The position numbers and the translations under genes are program-made. 28,825 nucleotides of DNA from Nonomuraea candida (lineage in GTDB: Bacteria; Actinomycetota; Actinomycetes; Streptosporangiales; Streptosporangiaceae): assembly GCF_000725485.1 (NCBI RefSeq), contig NZ_JOAG01000070.1, positions 1 through 28,825 on the forward strand, written 5' to 3'. The notes under the pieces are model-generated. The model saw only the letters and a program-made list of their open reading frames with translations, ran no database searches and had not been told where the DNA came from. Below, piece by piece: positions 12,934-21,123 of the stretch. Position 1 is the first letter of the stretch, and each line of letters opens with the position of its first letter.

Positions 12934-14193
12934 ATGACCACCCGCGATGACACCATCCTCGTCGGGACCCCCGACTTCAAAGCCGACGCCCACGCCCGCT
13001 ACGCCGAGCTGCGCGAGCGGGGCCCGATCCACCGCGCGCGCCTCGGCGACGGATCACGCGTCTGGCTGGTCGTCGACTACGAGCTGGGCCGGGAGGCGCT
13101 GGCCCACCCGCGGCTGAGCAAGAACCCCGAGCCGTTCGCCGAGCGCCTGCGCGCCACCGGGCGGCACATCATGCTCCCCGGCTCCGGCCTGGGCGGGAAC
13201 ATGCTGACCGCCGATCCCCCGGAGCACACCCGGCTGCGCCGCCTGGTCTCCAAGGCGTTCACCGCCGGCGCCGCGGAGCGGCTCGCCCCGCGCATCGAGC
13301 GGCTCGCCCACCGGCTCGTCGACCGCATCGCCCCCACCGGCCGGGCCGACCTGGTCGCCTCGTTCACCGCGCCGCTGCCCATGGCGGTCATCTGCGAGCT
13401 GCTCGGGGTCCCCGAGGACCGCCGCGCCGACCTGCGCGCCTGGACCCGCGAAGGCATGGGCAACCCCTCAGACGGGCAGCGCGCCGCCCTGCTGGCGCTC
13501 AACGCCTACCTCCGGGACCTCCTGGCGGAAAAGCGCCGGTCCCCCGCCGACGACCTGCTCTCCCAGCTCATCCGCGCGAACGACGACGACCACGGCCGCC
13601 TGTCCGACACCGAGCTGCTCGGCACCGCCGTCCTGCTGGTCGTCGCCGGGCACGAGACCACCGTGAACCTCCTCGGCAACGCCCTGGTCGCGCTCCTCGA
13701 CCATCCGGAGCAGGCCGCGTACCTCAGGGAGCGGCCGGAGCGGATGCCGGCGGCGGTGGAGGAGTTCCTGCGCTACGACCCGCCGCTGGAGACCACGCCC
13801 GCGCGCTTCGCCGCCGAGGACCTGGTGCTCGGCGGCGAGCTCATCAAGGCCGGCCAGGCCGTCGTCGTCGCCCTCACCTCGGCCAACCGCACCGCCCTCC
13901 CACCGGCCGACCCCGACCTCTCCATGAGGGCCACCGACCTGTCACGGAACGACGCCGACCGGCTCGACGTCACCCGCCGCGACCCCAGGCACCTCGCCTT
14001 CGGCCACGGCATCCACTACTGTCTCGGCGCCCCGCTGGCCCGCCTCGAAGGCGCCATCGGCCTGCGCGTGCTGCTGTCCCGGCTGCCCGGCCTGGCCTGG
14101 GCCGACCCGTCCGCCCCCGTCCGCTGGCTGCCCGCCGGCATCACCCGCGGCCCCGTCGCCCTGCCCGTACGGTTCACTCCCGCACACGACTGA
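12934..14193 (+). CDS. Cytochrome P450 (bacterial class I, CYP107-like)
   Basis: A 419-residue soluble P450. The I-helix oxygen-activation motif is AGHET (238-242). The K-helix ExxR is EFLR (E277-R280), followed by YDPP. The heme loop FGHGIHYCLGAPLARLE gives thiolate Cys363. The type matches macrolide/antibiotic-tailoring and xenobiotic P450s that use ferredoxin and a ferredoxin reductase; neither is encoded nearby. The ATG at 12934 (MTTRDDTILVG) gives the usual family length. An ATG at 12841 would add 31 residues whose codons have clearly lower third-position GC, and an ATG at 12925 is also possible. The SAM methyltransferase 148 bp downstream on the same strand may be a partner, but they need not form an operon. 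Confidence 0.92.
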   Translation: MTTRDDTILVGTPDFKADAHARYAELRERGPIHRARLGDGSRVWLVVDYELGREALAHPRLSKNPEPFAERLRATGRHIMLPGSGLGGNMLTADPPEHTRLRRLVSKAFTAGAAERLAPRIERLAHRLVDRIAPTGRADLVASFTAPLPMAVICELLGVPEDRRADLRAWTREGMGNPSDGQRAALLALNAYLRDLLAEKRRSPADDLLSQLIRANDDDHGRLSDTELLGTAVLLVVAGHETTVNLLGNALVALLDHPEQAAYLRERPERMPAAVEEFLRYDPPLETTPARFAAEDLVLGGELIKAGQAVVVALTSANRTALPPADPDLSMRATDLSRNDADRLDVTRRDPRHLAFGHGIHYCLGAPLARLEGAIGLRVLLSRLPGLAWADPSAPVRWLPAGITRGPVALPVRFTPAHD

Positions 14194-14223
14194 CGGCCGG
14201 AGCCCGCAGATCAGCGGCCCTCG

Positions 14224-14253
14224 GCCGCCGGCACGGCGCGTCGCACCGGCGGC
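14224..14253. terminator. Inverted repeat after the P450
   Basis: GCCGCCGG (14224-14231) and CCGGCGGC (14246-14253) form an 8-bp stem with a 14-nt loop about 30 bp after the P450 stop. It is a possible weak terminator, but GC-rich repeats arise easily here. Confidence 0.3.
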
Positions 14254-14341
14254 GGGCGTCCGGAGCCGCCGGAGTCCGGCGGGAGGGACGCCGGGCCCGG
14301 CGTGATTGAATCGGCACTCGCCCGGCGAGAAGGAGAGTGCC

Positions 14342-15094
14342 ATGGCGGTGGACCGAGAACGCAGTGTGGTGTTCGGCGACGTGGTGGACACGTACGAGTC
14401 GGCCAGGCCCGGCTATCCCGGGCAACTGGTGACGGAGGTGCTGGAGTACGCGCCCGCCGGGCCGGTGCTGGAGGTCGGTGCGGGGACGGGCAAGGCCACG
14501 GCCGCCTTCGCCGCCCGCGGGGCCGACCTGACGTGCGTCGAGCCCGATGCCAGGATGGCGGCGGCGCTGACGGCCAAGTGCCCCGGCGTGACGGTGTGGA
14601 CGGGGATCTTCGAGGACTACGTCCCCGACCGGCGCTTCGCCCTGTTGTACTCGGCGCAGGCCTGGCACTGGGTGGACCCCGAGCGCCGCTGGGACCTGGC
14701 GCACGCGGCGCTGGCCCCGTCGGGAGCGCTGGCCCTCTTCTGGAACCGCTATGTCGTCACCGACCCCGGCCTGCGGGCCGCCCTGGCCGAGACCGACCGC
14801 CGCCACGGCATGACCAGCGCCAGCCTGCACCAGGACGAGGCGGACCGCACCGAGGAGTCCCGGCACCTGCTGGCCGACGACCCCCGCTTCACCGACCTCG
14901 ACGAGCGCTCCTACTCCTGGACGGAGTGGTACGACGCCGGCCGCTACCTGGACCTGGTCCGCACCATCTCCGCCTACCGCATCCTCGACCCGGCCCGCCG
15001 GGAGCCGCTGCTGCGGGAGCTGGCCGGGCTGCTCGGCGACGCCGTGCACATGACCATCGTCACCGAGCTCACCCTCGCCCGCCGGGCGGACTGA
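14342..15094 (+). CDS. Class I SAM-dependent methyltransferase
   Basis: A 250-residue cytosolic methyltransferase. Motif I is VLEVGAGTGKAT (about residues 41-52), followed by acidic post-I VEPDARM and a motif IV-like region LLYSAQAWHWVDPERR. The AQAWHW pattern is typical of small-molecule methyltransferases of the Methyltransf_11 group. The substrate is unknown. The ATG at 14342 has GAAGGAGA about five bases upstream, so the longer in-frame start at 14306 is not used. It follows the P450, which suggests small-molecule tailoring, but no backbone biosynthesis gene is in the window. Confidence 0.88.
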   Translation: MAVDRERSVVFGDVVDTYESARPGYPGQLVTEVLEYAPAGPVLEVGAGTGKATAAFAARGADLTCVEPDARMAAALTAKCPGVTVWTGIFEDYVPDRRFALLYSAQAWHWVDPERRWDLAHAALAPSGALALFWNRYVVTDPGLRAALAETDRRHGMTSASLHQDEADRTEESRHLLADDPRFTDLDERSYSWTEWYDAGRYLDLVRTISAYRILDPARREPLLRELAGLLGDAVHMTIVTELTLARRAD

Positions 15095-15217
15095 CCAGGG
15101 CCGGGGGCCGTTCGCGTCGATCGCCTCAATCGCGTCCTCGGTAACTCTGACCATGGAGCCGTGCGGCGCCTAAGCTGGCGTCGGCGGGAACGAGCGTCGC
15201 GCGGCCGGGAGCAGCCT

Positions 15218-18200
15218 GTGGACCTGCGGGAGGAAGGGCCGTCTCAGCCGTCGTCCGGGGCGGGCGGCGACGGACAGTCGCCCGAGCAGGTCGCGACGGA
15301 CAGGGACGGGCTGTCGCCTGAGCAGGTTGCGGCGGCTCAGGAGGGGACCCGTGCCTGGGTGCGGCGGACGGCCGTGCGGGGGCTGGCGTGGGCGACGCCG
15401 CGGGCGCTGCTCGCGACCCTGTGCGCCAGTGCGCTGGCTCCGCTGGCGCTGGCCGAGCCGGGGCCTGCGGTGCTGCTGGCCGGGATCGGGGTGCTCGGGT
15501 CGGTGGGCGGCAACGTGCTGTCGGGCGTGCTCAGCGCCGCCCTGGACGCCGCCCGCGCCCGCACGCGCGGCGCCGGAGAAGGGGAAGAGGACGGCGCCGA
15601 CCTCACCGGCGGAGAGGCGGGGGAGACCGGCGGTGCCGGGCCCGGGGAGCCGCGGGAGACTGGCGGGGAGCCGGGGAAGGCCGGCGGTGCCCGGCTCAGC
15701 GGCGAGGAGGCCCGGCTGGCGCGCGTGGAGCGGGAGCTGGCGGTCCGGCTGGAGGAGGTGCTGCGGGCCGGCGACGCGCGGGCCGAGGCGCTGGCGGAAA
15801 CGCTGGCGGCGTCGCTGAACGCCGTGGACGCCACCCGGACGGCGATCAGCGAGGCGCTCGCCGGCGGCCAGGCGCGGCTGCTGGAGGAGATGGTGACGGG
15901 CTTCGCCGAGCTGGGCCGGCAGAGCGCCGCGCTGGAGCCCATGCTGGGCCGGCTGGACGTGGCGGCGGAGCAGATCCAGCAGGCCCTCTACCGCCAGGAC
16001 GCCGAGCGCCGGGTGGATCGGGCGCACGCGCGGCAGCAGGCCGCGCTGCTGCTGGGGATGCGTGACCAGCTGAGCGACCTGGGGCGGCGGCTGGCCTCGG
16101 GGCCGGGGGCCACACCGGTGCAGGAGGCCAGGTGGAGCGGCGGGTGCCCGTACCAGGGGCTGGCGCCGTTCGGCGCGGCTCAGGCCGGGGTGTTCTACGG
16201 GCGGGGCGAGGCCACCGCCCGGCTGGTCGCCATGGTGGACGACGGCCGGCGCGACGGGGGCGGCCTGATCGTGGTGACCGGGGCGTCGGGGGCGGGCAAG
16301 TCGTCCTTGGTGCACGCCGGGCTGCTGCCCGCGCTGGAGGCCGTACCGGGTGGGTGGCCGCAGGTGGCCTTCACGCCCGGGGTGCGGCCGTTGCAGGAGC
16401 TGGCGGTGCACCTGGCGGTGCGCTGCGGCGCCGATCCCGACGTGGTGCTGGAGGAGTTGCGCGAAGACCCGGCCCGGGCCGCGGCGCGCGCCCGCCAGGT
16501 GCTGACCGCCGAGGCGATCCGCCGCCGCCAGCAGGGCGGGAACGGCGACGCGCCGCGCCGGCTGGTGATGGTGGTCGACCAGTTCGAGGAAGTGTTCACC
16601 CTGGCGCCCGGCGAGGCGGAGGCGTTCGTGTCCGCCCTGGACGCAATCGCCACCGGCCACGACGGCGGGGCGGCGGAGCCCGCGCCGAGTGTGACCGCCA
16701 CCGGGCATGGCGGCGGCGGGGCGGAGCCGGCCGGGACGGTGGTGGTCGCGGTACGCGGCGACTTCGTCGATCGGTGCGCCGCGCTCCCGGCGCTGGCACG
16801 GGCGCTGGAGGAGCGCGTGTTCGTGCTCGGCCCGATGAGCGAGGCGGAGCTGCAGCGGGCGATCACCGGGCCCGCCGCGGCGGCCGGCCTCGTGGTGGAG
16901 GACGGGCTGGCCGAGCAGGTCGTACGAGAGCTGGCCGGCCACCTCCAGACCCCGGCAGCCGCCGGGAGCGGCGCGGTGGGGGCGCTGCCGCTGCTGTCGA
17001 TGGCGATGGTGCGCACCTGGCACAACCGGCAGGACGGGCGGCTGACCAGGCAGGGGTACGACCGCTCGGGCGGCGTGGCGTCCGCCGTCAACGACGCGGC
17101 CGAGGACGTCTACACCGGCCTGTCCCCCGGCCACCAGGAGCTCGCCCGGCGGGTCACCGTCGCGCTCACCCTCACCGGCGCCGACGGCCGGATCGCCCGC
17201 CGCCGTCTGAGCGCCGGCGACCTGGCCGCCCTCTGCGCCCCGCACCGGCCGGAAGCCGTGCACCAGGTGATAGCGGCGTTCACCAGCGCCCGCCTGATGG
17301 TCGCCGTGTCCGCCTCCGGCGCGGGAACGGTGGAGCTGGCCCACGACGTGCTGGTGACCGCGTGGTTGTGGCTCCGCTCCTGGCTGGCCGAGGAGCACAC
17401 CGATCGGGTCCTGCACGGGGAGATCGAGGGTGACGCCGCCGAATGGGACGGCGCGGGCCGCGACTCCTCTTTCCTCTACCGCGGCACCCGGCTGGAGAGC
17501 GCTCAGCACGCCGTCGCCCGCTGGCGCGCCGAGCCCGAGCGCCATCTCGGCCTGACCGGCCCGGCCGAGGACTTCCTGCGTGCCGGCATCGAGGCCGGCG
17601 TGCGGAACCGGCGTCGCCGGCAGGGCGTGACCGCGCTGCTGGCGGCGTTGCTGGTGATCGCGGTCATCACCGCGATAGGCACGGTGCTCTCCGGCCAGGA
17701 CGCCGCCCGGCAGCGCGATCTGGCGCTGCGCCAGAAGGCCGAGGCCGTCTCCCGCCAGCTGGCGGCGGACAGCCGATCCCTGCGCAACGACCCGGCGACC
17801 TCGGCACGGCTGGCCGCGGCCGCGCTGGCCATCTCGGACACCGCCGAAGCGCGGGCGAGCATGTCCGCGCTGCTCAGCCGGCCCATCCGGGCCGTGCTGA
17901 AGCACCAGGGCGCGGTGCGATCAGTGGCCTTCAGCCCCGACGGCACCCGCCTGGCCACCGCGGGGAACGACGGGCTCCGGCTCTGGGACACCGCGACCAA
18001 CCAGCAGATCGGCAGCACGATCACGGTGCCCACCGGCGCGATGTCGTCGGTGGCGTTCAGCCCGGACGGCAGCCGCCTGGCCACCGCGGGGCCCGACCAG
18101 CTCGTACGGCTATGGGACCCGGCCACCCTGCGGCAGGTCGGCAAGACGATCACGGGGCACACCGGCGAGGTGCATGCGGTGGCCTTCAGCCCCGACGGCA

Positions 18201-19786
18201 ACCGCCTGGCCGCCGCCGACGAGGAGAGGACCATCCGGCTCTGGGACCCCGCCACCCAGCAGCAGCTCGGCCGGCCCCTCATCGGCCACGACCACGCGGT
18301 GTACTCCGTGGCCTTCGACCCCGACGGCAGCCGCCTGGCCAGTGCCGGCAGCGACGGGACCGTACGGTTCTGGAACACCGCCACCTACCAGGGGATCGGC
18401 ACCATCCAGGCCCACGAGGGCTCGGTGACGTCGGTGTCCTTCAGCCCGGACGGCAGCCGCCTGGCCACCGGCGCGCACGACGGGATACGGCTCTGGGACG
18501 CCGACGACCGCACGCCGGTCGGCCCGCCGATCACCAAGGCCGCCGACGTGGGGGCGTCGGTCGCCTTCAGCCCCGACGGCAGCCGCCTGGCCGGCGTCGA
18601 GGACGACGGGACCGTACGGCTCTGGGACACCACCACCCGCCGACAGGTCGGCCCGCCCCTCACCGGCCACGAGGGCTCGATGATGGCGGTCGCCTTCAGC
18701 CCCGACGGCACCCGCCTGGCCACCGGCGGCAACGACGAGACCGCCCGGCTCTGGGACCCCGTCGTCCATCGGCAGGCCGGCGCCCCGCTCACCGGCCATG
18801 AGGGCCCCGTGTACGCGGCCGTCTTCAACGCGGACGGCACGCGCGTGGCGAGCGCCGGAGACGACGGGACCGTACGGCTCTGGGATGCGGCCACCCGCCG
18901 GCAGATCGGCGTCCCGCTCGAAGGCCACGACGGCTCGGTGACGGCGGTCGCCTTCAGCCCCGACGGCGGCCGTCTCGCGACCGCCGGCAGCGACGGGACC
19001 GTACGGCTCTGGGACACCGCCACCCACCGGCAGATCGGCGTCCCGCTCGAAGGCCACGACGGCTCGGTGACGGCGGTCGCCTTCAGCCCCGACGGCACCC
19101 GCCTGGCCAGCATCGGGATGGACATGACCGTACGGCTCTGGGACACCGCCACCCACCGGCAGGTCGGCGCGCCGATCACCGGCCAGGCGGCGATGGAGGG
19201 GACGGTGGTGGCCTTCAGCCCCGACGGCAGCCGTCTGGCCACCCCCGGGCTGGGCCCGGTCATGATCTGGGACCTGGCCACCCGCCGGCAGGTCGGCGTC
19301 CCGCTCAGCGGCCACGAGTTCGTGACGTGGATGGCGTTCAACCATGACGGCACCCGCCTCGCGACCAGCGGCACTGACAGAACCGTACGGCTCTGGGACC
19401 TGGCCACCCACCGGCAGCTCGGCACCCCGCTCGACGCCCCGCTCACCGGCGGTGCCGCCACGGCGGCGTCGGTCGCCTTCAGCCCCGACGGCCGCCTCCT
19501 CGCCGTCACCGGAGACGCCGAGATCTGGCTCTGGGACGTCGCCACCCGGCAGGAGGTCGCCGGCCCCATCACGGGGCACGACGGCGGGGTGCGCTCCGGG
19601 GCCTTCAGCCCGGACGGCAGCCGCTACGTCACCGCCGGGTACGACGGGACGGTGCGGTTGTGGAACCCGGCCCTGCCGCGAGACCTGCGCCGGGCGGTGT
19701 GCGGGGTCGCGGGCCGGTCGTTCACCGAGCAGGAATGGAAGCAGTACGTCCCCGACGAGCGGTACCGGCCCACCTGCCCCCGCTGA
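15218..19786 (+). CDS. Giant nSTAND-type ATPase with coiled coil, two membrane regions and 14 WD40 repeats
   Basis: About 1522 residues. Order: hydrophobic hairpin ~61-105 (PRALLATLCASALAPLALA, then GIGVLGSVGGNVLSGVL); Ala/Glu/Arg-rich coiled coil ~165-305; nSTAND1-type NTPase from CPYQGLAPFG, with Walker A GASGAGKSSL (K361) and Walker B VVDQFEE (D454); transmembrane helix ~803-826; helical linker; then 14 WD40 repeats from ~890 to ~1500, enough for two seven-bladed propellers. The tail RSFTEQEWKQYVPDERYRPTCP is common in actinobacterial STAND-WD40 proteins. STAND proteins are ligand-triggered oligomerising switches; several are antiphage sensors, but no enzymatic effector domain is visible here. 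The GTG at 15218 has GGAG six bases upstream; a GTG at 15161 would add 19 Arg-rich residues with GGAG only two bases away. Confidence 0.88.
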   Translation: MDLREEGPSQPSSGAGGDGQSPEQVATDRDGLSPEQVAAAQEGTRAWVRRTAVRGLAWATPRALLATLCASALAPLALAEPGPAVLLAGIGVLGSVGGNVLSGVLSAALDAARARTRGAGEGEEDGADLTGGEAGETGGAGPGEPRETGGEPGKAGGARLSGEEARLARVERELAVRLEEVLRAGDARAEALAETLAASLNAVDATRTAISEALAGGQARLLEEMVTGFAELGRQSAALEPMLGRLDVAAEQIQQALYRQDAERRVDRAHARQQAALLLGMRDQLSDLGRRLASGPGATPVQEARWSGGCPYQGLAPFGAAQAGVFYGRGEATARLVAMVDDGRRDGGGLIVVTGASGAGKSSLVHAGLLPALEAVPGGWPQVAFTPGVRPLQELAVHLAVRCGADPDVVLEELREDPARAAARARQVLTAEAIRRRQQGGNGDAPRRLVMVVDQFEEVFTLAPGEAEAFVSALDAIATGHDGGAAEPAPSVTATGHGGGGAEPAGTVVVAVRGDFVDRCAALPALARALEERVFVLGPMSEAELQRAITGPAAAAGLVVEDGLAEQVVRELAGHLQTPAAAGSGAVGALPLLSMAMVRTWHNRQDGRLTRQGYDRSGGVASAVNDAAEDVYTGLSPGHQELARRVTVALTLTGADGRIARRRLSAGDLAALCAPHRPEAVHQVIAAFTSARLMVAVSASGAGTVELAHDVLVTAWLWLRSWLAEEHTDRVLHGEIEGDAAEWDGAGRDSSFLYRGTRLESAQHAVARWRAEPERHLGLTGPAEDFLRAGIEAGVRNRRRRQGVTALLAALLVIAVITAIGTVLSGQDAARQRDLALRQKAEAVSRQLAADSRSLRNDPATSARLAAAALAISDTAEARASMSALLSRPIRAVLKHQGAVRSVAFSPDGTRLATAGNDGLRLWDTATNQQIGSTITVPTGAMSSVAFSPDGSRLATAGPDQLVRLWDPATLRQVGKTITGHTGEVHAVAFSPDGNRLAAADEERTIRLWDPATQQQLGRPLIGHDHAVYSVAFDPDGSRLASAGSDGTVRFWNTATYQGIGTIQAHEGSVTSVSFSPDGSRLATGAHDGIRLWDADDRTPVGPPITKAADVGASVAFSPDGSRLAGVEDDGTVRLWDTTTRRQVGPPLTGHEGSMMAVAFSPDGTRLATGGNDETARLWDPVVHRQAGAPLTGHEGPVYAAVFNADGTRVASAGDDGTVRLWDAATRRQIGVPLEGHDGSVTAVAFSPDGGRLATAGSDGTVRLWDTATHRQIGVPLEGHDGSVTAVAFSPDGTRLASIGMDMTVRLWDTATHRQVGAPITGQAAMEGTVVAFSPDGSRLATPGLGPVMIWDLATRRQVGVPLSGHEFVTWMAFNHDGTRLATSGTDRTVRLWDLATHRQLGTPLDAPLTGGAATAASVAFSPDGRLLAVTGDAEIWLWDVATRQEVAGPITGHDGGVRSGAFSPDGSRYVTAGYDGTVRLWNPALPRDLRRAVCGVAGRSFTEQEWKQYVPDERYRPTCPR
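18898..19096. repeat. Exact 70-bp duplication within the WD40 region
   Basis: Bases 18898-18967 and 19027-19096 are identical over 70 bp, offset 129 bp (43 codons, one WD40 blade). Adjacent blades share further long runs such as CCGTACGGCTCTGGGACACC. This shows recent blade duplication or gene conversion and gives a substrate for further in-frame copy changes. Confidence 0.85.
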
Positions 19787-19836
19787 AGGTCCTCGCCCAT
19801 CGCTTCGGTCACCACTCAATCAGGCCGGTGGAACGG

Positions 19837-19862
19837 GGCCGCGTGCTCGGTTCGGCGCGGCC
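19837..19862. terminator. Weak hairpin between STAND and hydrolase genes
   Basis: GGCCGCG (19837-19843) and CGCGGCC (19856-19862) form a 7-bp stem with a 12-nt loop in the 122-bp convergent spacer. It is a possible shared terminator. Confidence 0.3.
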
Positions 19863-19908
19863 GGGGCCTGCAGGGCCGCGGGCGAGGAGGACCTGCGGCG
19901 TGCGCGGC

Positions 19909-20793
19909 TCACCGCGTGTCCCCGGTCCGGTCCAGGAAGTCGGCGATCAGCGGGGCGATCTCGGGCAGGTGGGTCTCCAGGGCGAAGTGGCCGGTGTCGA
20001 AGAGGTGGAGCTCGGCGTCGGGGACGTCGCGCAGGTAGGCGCGGGCGCCGGGCTCGGGGAAGAACGGGTCGCCGGTCCCCCAGGTGATGAGGGTCGGCGG
20101 GGTGTGCTCGCGCAGCCACGCCTGCCAGGCGCCGTAGCGTTCGACGTTGGTGTGGTAGTCGAAGGCCAGCGCCACCTGGGCCTCCTTGCGGCCGGGCAGG
20201 TCGAGGAAGTGCTGGTCGAGCGTCCAGCCGTCCGGGGCGATCGTGGCGGGGTCGCCGACGCCGGTCTCGTACTGGCCGCGCGTCCCTTCCAGGGTGAGCA
20301 GCTTCCGTACGGTCTGCTCCGCACCCGGCGTCTCCGGGCGCAGGGCGATGAAGTCGCGGGCGCCGTCCGAGAGCCCTTCCTCGTAGGCGTTGCCGTTCTG
20401 CACGACCAGGCCCGCGACCCACTCGGGGTGCCGTCCGGCGAGGCGGAAGCCGACCGGGGCGCCGAAGTCGAACACGTACATCACGAACCGGGTCAGGCCG
20501 AGGCTCTGCACGAACCCTTCGGTGACGTCGGCGAGCCGGTCGAAGGAGTAGGTGAAGCCGTCGGGCGCCTCGGTGTGCCCGAACCCGGGGTAGTCGGGCG
20601 CGATGAGCCGGTACCGGGCCCCGAGGACGTCGATGAGGCGGCGGAACTGGTGCGAAGCCGACGGGAAGCCGTGCAACAGCAGCAGCACCGGCGCGCCGGC
20701 CCGCTCGGGCAGCGACTCCCGGTAGAAGACGCGGACGCCGGCGACGTCGACGTGGCGATGGGCGATCCGGGCGATTTGCGGCATGGTCGTCAT
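19909..20793 (-). CDS. Alpha/beta hydrolase with Asp nucleophile (epoxide hydrolase / haloalkane dehalogenase-like)
   Basis: A 294-residue cytosolic hydrolase. The oxyanion motif is LLLHGFPSASHQF (HGFP 41-44). The nucleophile elbow reads VFDFG with Asp109 instead of the Ser of ordinary esterases. The likely acid is Asp242 in WGTGDPFF and the base His269 in DTGHFALET. An Asp nucleophile groups it with epoxide hydrolases and haloalkane dehalogenases; APVGFRLA and VVQNGNAYEEGL fit that subfamily. The substrate is unknown. The first ATG at 20793 is used; ATG at 20784 is a close alternative, and the Shine-Dalgarno is only a purine run (GAAAGAGA). It is convergent with the STAND gene, 122 bp apart, and lies downstream of a stretch rich in inverted repeats. 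Confidence 0.87.
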   Translation of the reverse strand: MTTMPQIARIAHRHVDVAGVRVFYRESLPERAGAPVLLLLHGFPSASHQFRRLIDVLGARYRLIAPDYPGFGHTEAPDGFTYSFDRLADVTEGFVQSLGLTRFVMYVFDFGAPVGFRLAGRHPEWVAGLVVQNGNAYEEGLSDGARDFIALRPETPGAEQTVRKLLTLEGTRGQYETGVGDPATIAPDGWTLDQHFLDLPGRKEAQVALAFDYHTNVERYGAWQAWLREHTPPTLITWGTGDPFFPEPGARAYLRDVPDAELHLFDTGHFALETHLPEIAPLIADFLDRTGDTR

Positions 20794-20892
20794 CGGTCTC
20801 TTTCAGGGGTTGAGGGGGAGGTCGCCGCGGTGACGTGGCGGTCGGGCTCCGGCCGGCGAATAGAACGGCACAAGCCGTGCCACACGAACGCG

Positions 20893-20924
20893 GACAGCAG
20901 GGCAAGCCCGCTCGCCCTGCTGTC
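20893..20924. terminator. Perfect 11-bp inverted repeat upstream of the hydrolase gene
   Basis: GACAGCAGGGC (20893-20903) and GCCCTGCTGTC (20914-20924) enclose a 10-nt loop. It could end transcripts coming from the gene at 21124-22095, or act as a control hairpin for the hydrolase. Confidence 0.5.
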
Positions 20925-20928
20925 ATCG

Positions 20929-20940
20929 CGGCACGTGCCG
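20929..20940. promoter_or_regulatory. 12-bp palindrome CGGCACGTGCCG
   Basis: A perfect palindrome. The half-site GGCAC/GTGCC recurs 50 bp away as GGCAC-N5-GTGCC (20867-20881), consistent with a two-site operator for the hydrolase gene. Confidence 0.4.
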
Positions 20941-21123
20941 TTCCATTATGGGCGAGCACCGCGAACGACCGCCGCGCGGCCCCGATCACCTCTCAGCGGC
21001 ACACCCCTTCGACGACACGAGACCACGCGCCAGCTCCGCGGTCGTGACGCGCTCCTCCCCGATCGGAGGCGGGCCGAACGACCCCTTGACGTCCCGGTAC
21101 GGGGAGGACGACGGCCGAACGGG

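Larger units (their letters stand above)
20794..21123. other. 330-bp intergenic region with inverted repeats
   Basis: No credible gene. It contains GGCAC-AAGCC-GTGCC (20867-20881), an 11-bp perfect stem (20893-20924) and the palindrome CGGCACGTGCCG (20929-20940), all within 75 bp and 75-150 bp upstream of the hydrolase start. From 20941 to 21123 I see nothing definite. Confidence 0.55.

Noticed and set aside
15170..17905. Long minus-strand open frame across the STAND gene
   Set aside because: Antisense shadow caused by high GC; the plus strand has Walker motifs and WD40 repeats.
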